Assembly (NCBI RefSeq): GCF_009730915.1
Contig: NC_052480.1
Coordinates: 22,580,419 to 22,644,418 of the forward strand
DNA: 64,000 nt
From: Dioscorea cayenensis subsp. rotundata
Lineage: Eukaryota; Streptophyta; Magnoliopsida; Dioscoreales; Dioscoreaceae
Direction: 5' to 3'
The notes under the pieces are model-generated. The model made no database searches and had not been told where the DNA came from. It saw nothing but the letters and a program-made list of their open reading frames with translations. Shown one piece after another: positions 1-11,600 of the stretch; positions within the stretch are counted from its first letter, which is position 1; every line of letters starts with the position of its first letter. The translations under genes were made by a program, and so were the position numbers.

Positions 1-289
1 ATAATTAAAGATAAGCAAAGTAAAACATTAGGTCAAACAAAGCATAACACGAAGTCAAGAAAAACACTTCTTAGACATCCAGAACTACTCAAGTTTTTAA
101 GACTGCAAATTCTGTCTTCATAAGTCATCTAATTTTACAATATCATCATTCTCATCATCTAAATTAATCTCAACTCCATCACTAGATTTAGAGAGCAACT
201 TTTGCCACATCTTCAATTTTATCTAATTAATTAGTTATTATCTTATTTACTCATTATTTTTTTAAAAATAGCAATTTGTACACTTTAAT

Positions 290-540
290 CACCTAGCTTT
301 TCTTCTCTAAATTTATGCCATTCTTTATTAGTAAGTGTGCCTTCTTAAAATCACCGAATTTCTCCCTTAAATTTATTGCCTGCCTTATTAGTAAGCGTGC
401 ATATTTTAAAATCATCAAAGTTTTTCTCCCTTAAATTTATTTCCTTCTTTATTAGTAAGTGTGCCTTTTTAAAATCACTTAGTTTTTCTCCCCAAAATGT
501 ATTTATTTCCTTATTAGTAAGTATGCCTTTTTAAAATCCC
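290..540. repeat. Four-copy ~62 bp tandem repeat
   Basis: Four imperfect copies of a unit carrying ttattagtaag, followed by a tttaaaatca block and a ctccc/ttaaattta block. The ttattagtaag cores fall near 326, 386, 449 and 511, giving periods of 60-64 bp. Confidence 0.8.
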
Positions 541-587
541 AATTAACACTAATTGAAAGCATTAAATATAGGGCTAATAGCAAAAAA

Positions 588-720
588 TAAAGACCGTTCG
601 CCTTTTTTTTATGCATGGCGCCTGGCAAAAAGTGCTCGCCTCATTGAAGGCGCCTCGCCCTAGGCTTGTAAGGCGCTGGGGCCTCACCTTGCCTCACTTG
701 AGCGCCTTTCTCGCTTTTAA
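588..720. repeat. GC-rich gcgcct-type repeat island
   Basis: A GC-rich, partly palindromic block built from ggcgcc, gcctcgcc, aaggcgct and gcctcactt words inside AT-rich DNA. Similar aggcgcc-rich blocks occur as transposon-associated repeats in plant genomes; the family is not determined here. Confidence 0.5.
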
Positions 721-839
721 TAACACTGACTTAAACATTCCACTTTGTTCTGCCAAATGAAGTAACAGTTCTTCAAACTGATTTTCATATGACATGGCCG
801 ATAATATCTTTCCTGCATGTGTTGTAGGTTGGTTTTTTT

Positions 840-851
840 TGCTCTGATACC
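840..851 (-). mobile_element. Reversed initiator-tRNA primer-binding motif of a decayed LTR retrotransposon
   Basis: gctctgatacca is the exact reverse complement of the tggtatcagagc primer-binding site used by plant LTR retrotransposons, and the same site is seen forward at 62211. If genuine, it marks a minus-strand element whose LTR would lie to its right (about 855-1450). No LTR boundary or internal protein was recognised. Confidence 0.45.
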
Positions 852-1601
852 AATAATGATGCAGGATTAGCGGGCCAAAGAGAAATTGATTTGAGTTAAA
901 GATATGTTACTACTTACTACCATCACACTAGCTTAAATTCTAGGAATCATTCCTAAAATTCATAGGCATCACACCTAGGCTTGGTTTTCATCTCACAGAA
1001 CAAAAAAGAAAAGATAAATTTTGAAGTATTCATTGTTTTTCTTTTTTTGTTAGTGCTCTACATATAGACACTTGTAGTGCATGCTCCACAAAAATAAGAC
1101 TCATAAATTCTCACAAGAACTCAAGGGATGCACATGGAAACACCTTTATAAAACTCTTCTAAGACAACTAAATTTAGTAAATACTCTTTAAAGGCTTTTG
1201 ACTTTGTCTGGAAACTAAAAAGAATCATAATTTGCAAAATCAAATCAATTTCCAGCCAGGTGAACTATTTGAATCTTTGAAGGTCCCAAATATGTCCGAC
1301 TTCACCCAGATCATGCCAAATAAAAATTTGGTCTTTGATTGCTGGTTTTCTCCTTTCTTTGATAAGGTCTTAAAGGATGTTTAAATTTTGCATCAGTTTG
1401 ATACCCTTCCATTTCTCACTATAGCAGCTTGGGATGAAATACATTTCAAGATGAATTATTTTTTTCTTGTTTGTTTTGTCTTGTAATTACCTGCATAGAA
1501 TTCAGTTCCCTACTTTATTGAGATACCTGGTGACAACTATTTTTTGCATAGCTTTATCAAGTTGTGATTTAAAACAATATCTATTATGGGGTCATCTGCA
1601 G

Positions 1602-4600
1602 TGTTTTGCGTCTTGGTATGCAACTTGTCCTGGTTTGAAAGTGCTATGCCCTTATTCAGCAGAAGATGCTCGGGGCTTGCTAAAAGCTGCTATCAGGGAT
1701 CCTGATCCTGTTGTTTTTCTTGAAAATGAGCTTATGTAAGTAGATACTAAAATTACTACATGATGAGTTTGACAGATTATTGCCTTGAACAGAGTTAATA
1801 CCTTTATTGGTTTTCTAGGTATGGAGAATCTTTTCCTGTTTCGGATGAAGTTCTTGATTCTAGTTTCTGTCTTCCAATAGGAAAGGCAAAGGTGCTTGTT
1901 TTATGTACTTGCGAGTTGTGAGCTTTATTCTTATATTTGTATTGAGTATTTTTTTATCTCAATTTACAGATTGAACGAGAAGGAAAAGATGTGACCATTA
2001 CTGCCTTCTCAAAGATGGTCGGCTATGCTCTCAAGGTTTGTTCATAACTTGAATGCTTCCTCAAACATCTATCAAAGATAGTATGTCAGACCTGTTCGTT
2101 TCCTTAGCTGGTTGTGAAATTAGTAAGATTTTTCAACATCAAATTATATTGTCAAGACTTAATCAAGACTGTCTACAGTGATCGTTCTTACCCTGGAATC
2201 CAAGGATCAATTTATTATGCTAGAGTTTTGAATTTTTGAATTCATACTTCGATATCCTTTGGATTATTACAGTGATAGTTCTTACCCTGAAATCCAAGTA
2301 TCAATTTATTATGCTAGAGTTTTGAATTTTTGAATTATTACTTCGATATCGTTTGGATTGATCATTTCTTACTTTTATATTTCAATGATTTTACTGGAGT
2401 TCTGGGGTGGAGTATGCTATAAGCACTGTATTACAATGGTTATAACTCATAAGCATCAAACTTTTTGGTCATTTGCAATGTCTTTCCATTGGAGGTTTAT
2501 TTTAAAAAAAAAAAAAAATTTGAAACTTCTGTTTGATGAGACAAGCTAAGGATTAGATGCTGAGCTAAAGTAATGGAGGAATGCTTTGTGTGGTAATGGT
2601 GATCAAACTTACATGAAGCAAACTAGAACTAGCACTAGCACTAGCACTAGATCAACTGAACTAAAGACAAGCACATACTAACACACCTGCTTGAGTTATA
2701 GAGGGGAGGTCACTGTAATACCCAACTTGCACAAAAGGTCCCATAGTTCTTTAGTAGTATAAAGTAGGTGGTATAAGAAGAATTGTAACTTTTCTCCGAG
2801 TAGCTGTAATAGGAGGAGCAGGCTGCTTCAGATTAGCAATTGCAGAAGGAAGATAGAATTTAGAAGACATAATCATTATGGGAAGCAGTATAGTAATAGT
2901 TACCGGTTAGAGGGTTTTGGTTTAGCCATTGCACATGAAAGCAGAAAGGCATAACGGCCACAGATGCAGGGTTTTGGATTAGCCATCGCACATAAACTCT
3001 GGTGGTGCTTGGTTGATGATTAAGAGTGTGTGTTTAAGGAAATTTCTTTTGAAAATTGATTTGAAGGCATAGTGAATCAACTGCAATTTTGATTATATTA
3101 ATACTAACTCAAAATTAAATTTTTCTTAAGATATAACAGATGAAAATTTAATTTTTAATTGATAATGTGTATTTAGTAATGTTAGTAGTTTTTTTAAAAA
3201 TTAATTCGTGGATGTATTTATTAATTAGCGGTTGCTAATTGACCAACCAAGCATCCCTCTGAGTTATGAAATATATACACAACATAAAGCCTGGATAAGA
3301 TAAACATTAATAAAATATAGAACAAAGCATAATCCTAGAATTAGGATTAGATCAACTAAGATAAGCTCATGCCAATAGAGCTTTTGCATTGATCTACAAA
3401 GAGAGTTGGGAAGAAATTTAACCAAAATATAGCTAAAATGCATTGTGCACAGGATTATGACTTTGGAGCTAGAATGCATTAAGTGCAACTTATAACAAAA
3501 TGACATGTGCCATTGACCTTCAGTGAGACTAGGCAGTTGTATGTGCTATTCAGGCTGGAAAGCAACAAAATTACTATTAGGTGTTCCTTTTTATTGGTGT
3601 CCCAACATCCATTTCAAGGCATAATCCAATGTCATACATTTGATTTAATTGAACTCCAATTTCATTGAAAATTCTGCTGTTATCATCTTAACAAACTATT
3701 GTTTGGATATTTGAAACTTCGATATTGAAGATGAGATACAACCCATTGTACATGGAGATAAGGATAATTGTATTTCCCCTTTATAGAAGTAGCAACCCGT
3801 GAATTGTGGCAAACCTCAATTTTTTTTTTTTTGTGTTAAGTTGTTTAAAAAGTTGAAAATGAAAATGACTCTTCACTTTCTTATTGTTGTGAGTTATATA
3901 ATTTCAAAAACCAACCATTTCTTTCCTTTTTTAATGTTTTCTTTATTTTGATGTGGAACCACATGGTTTTTTTTTTGGTGCTTGTCCATTGATTAAACCA
4001 ATGCAAGTTGTTTGGAAAGAGTCATGTCATGAACATATTACAGAAAGTATGTTAGAAAAGAAAATGAAATTCCCAAGGACAAAATGGTGGACGTTCATTA
4101 TTATTATTATTATTTTTTTAAAAAAAGGGGATTTAAGACACACTTTTAAGGACTCTATGTTAACCCAAATGGAAAGGAAATTGTCGGCCAAATAAAAAGA
4201 TATAAATGCAGCAATTGACAATTATTTTTTTCTTGCTTCTTCCTGAACTGCAAATGACTGGAAGGTTGTTTATTTTCTTTGTTTAAACATACCTTTAGTG
4301 GAAAGTGCTCTTTATGGATTCTCTATTTGGGGAAATGGATTGACCTGCCTTCCGGGCTGTTAGAAAGTTTATTTGATCTTGCAGTATACTTTATTTTGAT
4401 TCAAACAGAAGGAGAGGCGTTTCTTAATTGTTTCCAATTAAACACATTCTTAGCAAATCATCTTGAAATTGTTATGGAGGCCAAAGAGTTGGGTTTAAAG
4501 CTAGCAAGGGGAAACACCGTGCTTTAGCTTCTTCCTATTCATTTTTAGTGCCTTATGAAACTTTCAACACAATTGATGTATATTGTCAAACCATAGTGGG

Positions 4601-5565
4601 GTTGTTGGTGTTTCTCTTTTGTTATTGTGGAATGCCTCGCTGTATGCAGTTATTTGCAACTACAGTAAATTCCTTCCTGTTCCTGCTACAAGAATACGAA
4701 AACCACTAGGGCATGTTTTGAAGTGTGTGCCCACCGGGAAAGGAAGCCATCTTTTAGATAGGAGCTCGGTAATGAATAAAATTCAACAAAAGACAACAAG
4801 ATCCTAGATGGTATTGAATTAGTGGTCCTCAAATGTTGAACCTGATTTCTATATGTGCATTGTATTTATAGTTTTATTTTTTTGTACACTAGAAATCATT
4901 GTTAATTCTGTGTTTTAAAATACGTTAGTTGTAACATCGATCTGATTCCTTAATGACTTATATTCAGGCAGCAGAGATACTCTCAAAGGAAGGAATCAGT
5001 GCTGAGGTAAACTCTCTCATTTAAAAGCTTGGACATACCTATTCTAAAACTATTTAAAATATACTCAAAACTTCCTATAGGTTATAAACCTACGGTCAAT
5101 CAGGCCATTAGACAGAGCAACAATTAATTCCTCTGTTCGGAAAACCAATAGATTGGTCACTGTTGAAGAAGGCTTCCCTCAGCACGGAGTCGGAGCTGAA
5201 ATCTGGTTAGCTTCTCATCAATACTCTCACTTATGTTTGTCTGTCAGTTTGTCTGATTAAGCTCCATTTGGTGAAACAGCACATCTGTTGTCGAAGAAAG
5301 TTTTGAATATCTTGATGCGCCAGTGGAGAGGATCGCCGGAGCTGATGTACCAATGCCTTACGCCGCAAATCTCGAGAGAATGGCTGTACCTCAGGTCTGT
5401 TACATCTCATTCATTTTTACTAAATTTCGGCATTACGAATCTGAGCCAAATGCTTTCGACTTTACATTAAAACAAACAAAACATATTATTACACAGGTCG
5501 AAGATATAGTGCGAGCAGCGAAACGGACATGCTACCGCTCAGTTCCTATGGCCGCAACAGCTTGA
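1602..5565 (+). CDS. PDHB: Pyruvate dehydrogenase E1 component subunit beta, mitochondrial (3' part, 206 residues seen)
   Basis: Beta subunit of the thiamine-dependent E1 enzyme that decarboxylates pyruvate in the mitochondrial pyruvate dehydrogenase complex. Exons by frame and GT-AG sites: 1602-1735, 1819-1891, 1970-2035, 4968-5006, 5081-5205, 5280-5394, 5497-5565 (621 nt). The translation holds the family signatures [61 protein letters not shown] and [17 protein letters not shown], the last four in the transketolase C-terminal domain. The first visible exon starts at the Cys of the usual HSQC motif, so the transit peptide and the N-terminal half, with the cofactor-site strands, must lie left of position 1. 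No earlier exon is visible in 1-1601. Intron 3 (2036-4967) is unusually long at 2.9 kb. All visible exons are in frame, so the gene is probably functional. Identification is by family sequence; the symbol is by homology. Confidence 0.95.
2175..2362. repeat. 94-bp direct tandem duplication in the PDHB intron
   Basis: Copy 1 begins at 2175 and copy 2 at 2269. Both carry acagtgat-gttcttaccct, aatccaag and gctagagttttgaattttt, with only a few substitutions and one small indel. Confidence 0.9.
3004..3256. mobile_element. Candidate MITE in the PDHB intron
   Basis: An AT-rich segment of about 250 bp is bounded by gtgcttggttgatgattaa on the left and, inverted, ctaattgaccaaccaagca on the right, so the terminal 14-18 bp match with a few mismatches. 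The target-site duplication is not clear (possibly ctctg), so the superfamily is open. Confidence 0.45.
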
Positions 5566-5827
5566 TTTACTTATTCCTTTACGATCGATGACTTTCGGTA
5601 AAAGAATGTCGTTCGCAAGCTGATTTTGATAAATCTTGATGCTTTGTAATATTCTTTCTTGTTTTGGGCAGTTCAATGACTGCTTGTTCAATTGTGTCCC
5701 AATAATGGCCATGGGTCACTCATTGAGTTTTTCTTTGCAGAAATTGTTGACTTGTGCTTCTGTTTCAGATCATCCAAGTTTTCTTCATAACACAAATTTA
5801 ATTTTGTTTCTTTAATTAATTTAATTA

Positions 5828-5869
<42 letters not shown>

Positions 5870-8344
5870 GTTATTATTATGTGAAATGACAGGAAATTGA
5901 TAAAAAGGGTAAGAGCATGATGGAAATTGAATTGGGTGGATTTTGGGTCGCTCTTTGATTGACTTGAGACTAGAAATGATGAGGGGCATTATTGTCATTT
6001 TCGCTTAGGAACTGCTAAGAAAAAACACATTCTCTTGACCTGTTAAAGTCGTTTGTGAATGAGTGAAAATAATTGATGGAAGACCTGGTTGAATTAGGGT
6101 AGCATATTTATTTTAATTTTTAGAAAAAAATAAATTTTTATTAATTAAGTTCACATAAAAATATATATTTTTGGCCTTGGAGCTTTTTTTATAAATCTTG
6201 ATCTTTTGCAGTGGAATTATTTTTTCTAATACCATTTGAATCTACTGGTAATTGTCTAAAATCTTTTAAAAAGTTTTTTTAATGTAGATTTGGTCTTTTC
6301 AAATTTGGGTATTTTTAGTTTATTTGTCAATATCTTTGTTGTTGATAGGAATGGTCAAATATTAAATAAAAAAAATAAATATTAAATATAAAAAAACTAA
6401 TATATTAAGTGAAAAATTTATGTGGTTATATAAAATATAATAAAAAAAGAATAAAAAAAGAGAAGTGTCTGAGAAATTCAAATTTCATAGGGTTATTTGA
6501 GAAGTTTTAAAACTTTCAAGGCTAAAAGTAATTTTTCCTTGAATATGATCTTGTTTGTATTTTTATTTATTTATTTATTTATTATTATTATTATTTTTTT
6601 AATACTACTAATGTCATAATCACATTTGGTCCATATGGTAAATTTAATTTGTACTTCTTACAGAAAATAATAATTTGTAAAAGTACTATTTATTATATAT
6701 ATATATATATAGATAAAAGTTTCTGTCGAGCGACTACTTATTTATACTAGTACTAGGACGCATTTATTTATTATTATTTAGATAAAAGAAAATATTTGAA
6801 TAAAACTTTAATTTATTTATTATTTTATATAAAAGAAAATAAAGAAACTTTTCAACACTGTTGCAAAATTTGATAATACATACTTTACCTAACCATTACT
6901 AAAAAAAAAATATAATAAAAATAAAAAAAACAACTACATCTCCAACAAACTTTCAACCGGTGTATGAAAGAGACAATCCGCCTTTTACTTGAAGCTACTT
7001 GGTTTGCAATTGTTTTCAAAAAGCATTTGTATATATGTGTGTGTATATATATATATATTCTTATTTTGTTTAACAAGTAAAATAAAATTAAAATTTTTAA
7101 TGTACTTTTGAAAAGTCAGGTGGCAAGCAAATTTGTTATTTTCTAAATTGCAACATGCCAATCACGTAGTAATCCTAAAAGTGATTTTAAAGTTTTTTTT
7201 TTTTAATACAAATAAGCAGCATATAACCCTCGTTTATAAAAAAATCAAGGCCGTATATAGATGTAGAGCGCAATCATAAACTTAATAATCACTTATGTCT
7301 TCACCGTGTGCAAGTTTTTCCCGAAACAAATACCCTATCCAAACACCCAGTACCAATAAATTAAAACTTGAAATACATATATATATATATATATACATAA
7401 GTTTATGATAATTAAAAATGTTATACTCATACTTACAGTAGCCTGTTGCCTCAATACATGATGAATTGTCCATTCATTGCATCAAAGAACAATAAGATCT
7501 AAATATGGATCATAATAACGAATTTGAGATCTTCATCTTTGGATTAACTTTGTAATATTGATTTAAATTTGCATTTAAATTAAATTTTATTATTTATGAT
7601 CTTATTTTTATTTTGAAAATAATGAGCAAATCGATTTTAATTAATGTGAATTATGACTAATGTAAATATTTAAAATTTATAAATAAATAATACAAAAGAC
7701 AATTATATATATATATAGCGCATACGTCAACTGCAAACATTCGTAGAGAGACAGAAAAATCAGTATGTGAATAGTGACAAAAACTTGTACTGGATTCTCA
7801 AACAAGTAGGTGAATTTTGTTAGGTTATTTATAAATATTATTGGAGAGGAGCCAGTAAAAATCAGCTTCAGATGGCCCACTTTTTATTGTGAAATCAAGC
7901 TGTTTATAAATGATAGTAAATGACACGGCCTTATATATATATATATATATATATATCAAAAGCTCGGATTATTTACACATGATACATGAAAAAGTAAAGT
8001 ATTATCCATATAAGTTTATAAACAATAAGAATATTTTTTAAAATTGAAATTCAAATTAAAAATATTGTTGCACTTGCACATCAAAAGATAGTTTCACTAA
8101 TTGCTTCATTTATAAAACTAGAATGCTCTTTTGTCTCTTCTTTTTCATTCTTTTTCATTCAAAACACGTTTTTCAGATCTAATTATTTGTTTGGGATAAA
8201 CATCAATTAAATTTAATTTTCAAAAATTATTAAATTATAAAAAAAAATTCAAGGAGTTTTCTAAATAAAAAGCCCACTTGCTGGTAAATATACAAATTAA
8301 CCCCTAATAATAAATTATTATTTTAAAACCCTAAAATTTTCAAT
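5566..8344. other. Intergenic, AT-rich
   Basis: Spacer between PDHB and the BAR-domain gene. It holds an (ATT)n tract at about 5829-5870 and (TA)n tracts near 6690, 7040, 7375, 7705 and 7935. No conserved coding sequence was recognised; short open frames here are composition artefacts. Confidence 0.8.
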
Positions 8345-8607
8345 TCATTCCTTTTCTTCCATATTTTCATCAATACCGTCTTTGACCAAGAAAATATCAA
8401 AACCGAAAATCAAAAGCGACCCGAGTTGAAGAACAAACAAGAGAGAGAGAGAGAGAGGAGAGGGAAAGAGGTAGATCGATCTCGTTGTTGTTGTGGTTGT
8501 TGTTGTTATTGTTGTTGATTTTGTTGGAATTGAGAGGATAAAAATCAGGGCTTTCTTGGTTTCTGGTTTTTGGGTTTGAATTGAGTTTTTGGTGGTTTTT
8601 GGTAGAG
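8321..8607 (+). promoter_or_regulatory. Promoter/5' leader of the BAR-domain gene
   Basis: A telo-box-like aaaccctaaaa at about 8327, a GA-rich tract near 8440-8465 and a GT-rich (gttgtt)n leader precede the ATG at 8608. The upstream in-frame TTG at 8581 is not a credible start. The transcription start is not determinable. Confidence 0.4.
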
Positions 8608-11600
8608 ATGAAATCGTCTCTGAAGAAGTTGAGGGGATTTGGGCTTCATAAGAGTGATCCCAAGGAGAAGAAAGGACACCAGCAACCTGCCAAGCTTGAT
8701 GAGCTCGTTCAAGCCTCACTGGTAATTCTTCTATACCTCTTAATGGCCTTCGGCGCCAATCTTTTGATTTGTGTTTTTTTGTTGGTTTTGTTCTTGGATC
8801 GCTTCTTTGGGGTTTTCTTGTTCGTGTTTAGGCGAAAAGATAAGTTTTTTGGAGGTTTTTTTTGTTTAATTGCTAGGTAAATCTCTTGCTTTTATGTTTG
8901 CAAAGAATCTGATTTTGTATTTGTTGATTTGATAAGTTGATACCAAATTGATTGTTCATCTCTTTTTCCCAGAAAAATTAGTTCTAAGTGGGAGGCATTG
9001 CAGTAGTTGTGAAGATCAAATTTTGTGGTATTCGGTGGATTAATGTTATCTTCAGAATAGACTGATATTTTTACCAGTATTTTGTATTTAGTTTCATTCA
9101 CAATTTGTTCCAATAATGGAATTATTTTTATTTTCTATATTGAGGTTGTGTTGTTTTACGGTATTTTATTGTTGGGGATTGGACTTTTCATGATTTTCTT
9201 ATATGATTATCAAGTTTGTTAGTATATTTGCCGTTGGTTGATCACCTGAACGGAACTGATTGATCTTTGACCGAAAAGGATCAATCTTCTTTGTTTGATT
9301 CCGGCTACAGAAATGTTGAATTACTGATTGACCCACAATCAAAGTCAAATGCATATTTTTTAAAGCATTACTTGAAGAGGACTTTCAATGGTCTCTATTC
9401 TTGGATTTCAAGATCATGCCACCTGATCAAAGGCTTCATATTTGAACACCAATGCTAATCCTCGTGATTTGAAACAGTAAAAGAAATCCTTTTTTTAATT
9501 CGCTAAACATTTTGTTGATATTTATGTAATTTGTCTTTTTCACCCTTGAGTTGGACATGTAATTCGTATGATGTTTGTATACTGTAGTAACTTTTACCTC
9601 TACATTTTTTTCAGCCATATAAATGTGAATGCATGTGCTCTTGGAGTGACCTTTCATGCAGGCCCATTGATGATTTACTTGTCTTAAAACTAACAGCTAT
9701 AATGTTTGTCTGAACATAAGCATACATTGTTTGCAATTTAAGATTGCCTCTTGGCATAACTGCTTTAGTTTCTAGAAACCTTGTTTTTTCCCCATACTTG
9801 TGGAAGAGTCGTCGTGGCATCCTGGTCAGCAAGTATCATATGAAGATCTTTTTCTCCTCTCCATAATTTTTAATTTCTTTGCACAAAAAGATTTTCTCAA
9901 ATACTTTTTAGTTTTAAGGTTGCAAAAAATTAATTAATGAGAAAAAGAATCTATGTGTGCGTATATATATATTCGCCTTTATGAGATTCTCATTTTCTGT
10001 CTACTTGTTGTAGGATATGCAAGACATGAGGAATTGTTATGATGGCTTGCTTTCAGCAGCAGCGGCAACTGCAAATAGTGCTTATGGTATATGGTCTTAA
10101 TTTTTAAATAATTTTGTTTGCTGATGCTGAGCTTTTTTCCCCTATTCTTCCATGAATACTTACTCTTGCACTCATTGATATTATTAGTTTATAACCGTAT
10201 GTTATTCAATCTGTCTTAGAACTTGTATAGATAATCTTTTCAATTTACATGTTAAGATCTTATGGATCACAATAACACTGACGCTTGAATCTCCCTGCTT
10301 TTGTATCTTTAAACCAATGAGATAACAATTAGGCAATATGGATCTCAGTATATTTTTTAAACCTGTCTTTGTTTGTATCTTGCAGAGTTCTCAGAAGCCC
10401 TGCAGGAGATGGGTAGTTGTTTGCTTGAGAAAACTTCATTGAATGATGATGAAGAAAGTGGTGAGCAATTGCTTCTTATCACATATATAGTTTAGTGTGT
10501 GAAATTTCTTGATTTCATGCTATTAGTTAAGTATTTTGGGAAATAAAAATTGCCAAGAAAATTGGTACTGACCACCATCCTGAAATGGGAATAAGTTTAT
10601 TGTGCATTGTTTGGAACATCATCAAACTTTTTTCATCACTGCATGTCTTATAATATAGCTTGACCATGAAGATTTCCTAGTTGGTTTCGGTGCATTAATT
10701 TCTTCTAAACTTTGATGGACACCAAAATACTCATGCTTTATGGGGTCAGGTTTTTGCTTGATATCTATGTAGTGAAAATGTTATGCCAAATGATTGAACA
10801 TAAAATTTTATGCACTGGAATTATTGCTGTTGACACATGCAGGTAGAGTTTTATTGATGCTGGGCAAAGTACAATTTGAACTTCAGAAGCTTGTGGATAT
10901 CTATGTTAGTATTGAATCTTTTGATTGCCTTCTTTTGAAAGCGTTGCATAGTCACCCATCATTATTTGTCTTAATAATATACATTTTTTTTCTAATTGAT
11001 ATCTCAGCGTGCTCATGTCATCCAGACTATTACAATTCCTTCAGAGTCTCTTCTTAAGGAGCTTCAAGTAGTGGAGGTTTGGTTTTTATCTTTTCCCTTT
11101 ATTTTTCATAATTGGCATAGTGGAACATTGCGAGCAACTGATTCACTTAGTGATTTTAATATTCTTTTGATACTAATTGCTCATGAAAGGTTGACACATC
11201 CAATTCTGTACTAATTGTATGGCTGCTTCCATGTGACCCAACCCTAGCTTTTCACTCTCTCAACCAAACTGATAACTAAGCTTGAAAAAGCAAGTTCTAC
11301 TAACAAAAAGTTTTATTTCTAGTGAGCTGTAGATTCCATTTGTCATATTAAAGAAATCCTTAACTAATTAAAATTCTCATCTGTTCATGTTTTTTAGTAA
11401 AAACATTTCTTGAATTCCATCACTGATTATCATTCTTATTATTATTCCTGTGATAAATAACAAATAATGTGTAAATTATGAATATTGATACTGTAAAGGT
11501 AATGAAACTTTCTCCTTTCTGATCCCTAATAAACTAGGTCAAAGGTGTTGCTAATGAATTATTATCATTCCTCATGTTATCGGGAAATCTAGTGCACGTG

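Larger units (their letters stand above)
1..1601. other. Left flank / probable PDHB intron, no exon seen
   Basis: No coding exon is recognisable before 1602. Because the first visible PDHB exon begins mid-protein with a proper acceptor at 1600-1601, this stretch is most simply the 3' part of an intron. It holds a four-copy tandem repeat, a GC-rich gcgcct block and a reversed tRNA-Met primer-binding motif, each listed separately. Confidence 0.6.

Noticed and set aside
8345-8719. Minus-strand open frame of 124 codons
   Set aside because: It is antisense to the leader and first exon of the BAR-domain gene, and its Thr/Ser runs come from the (gtt)n and (ga)n repeats of that leader.
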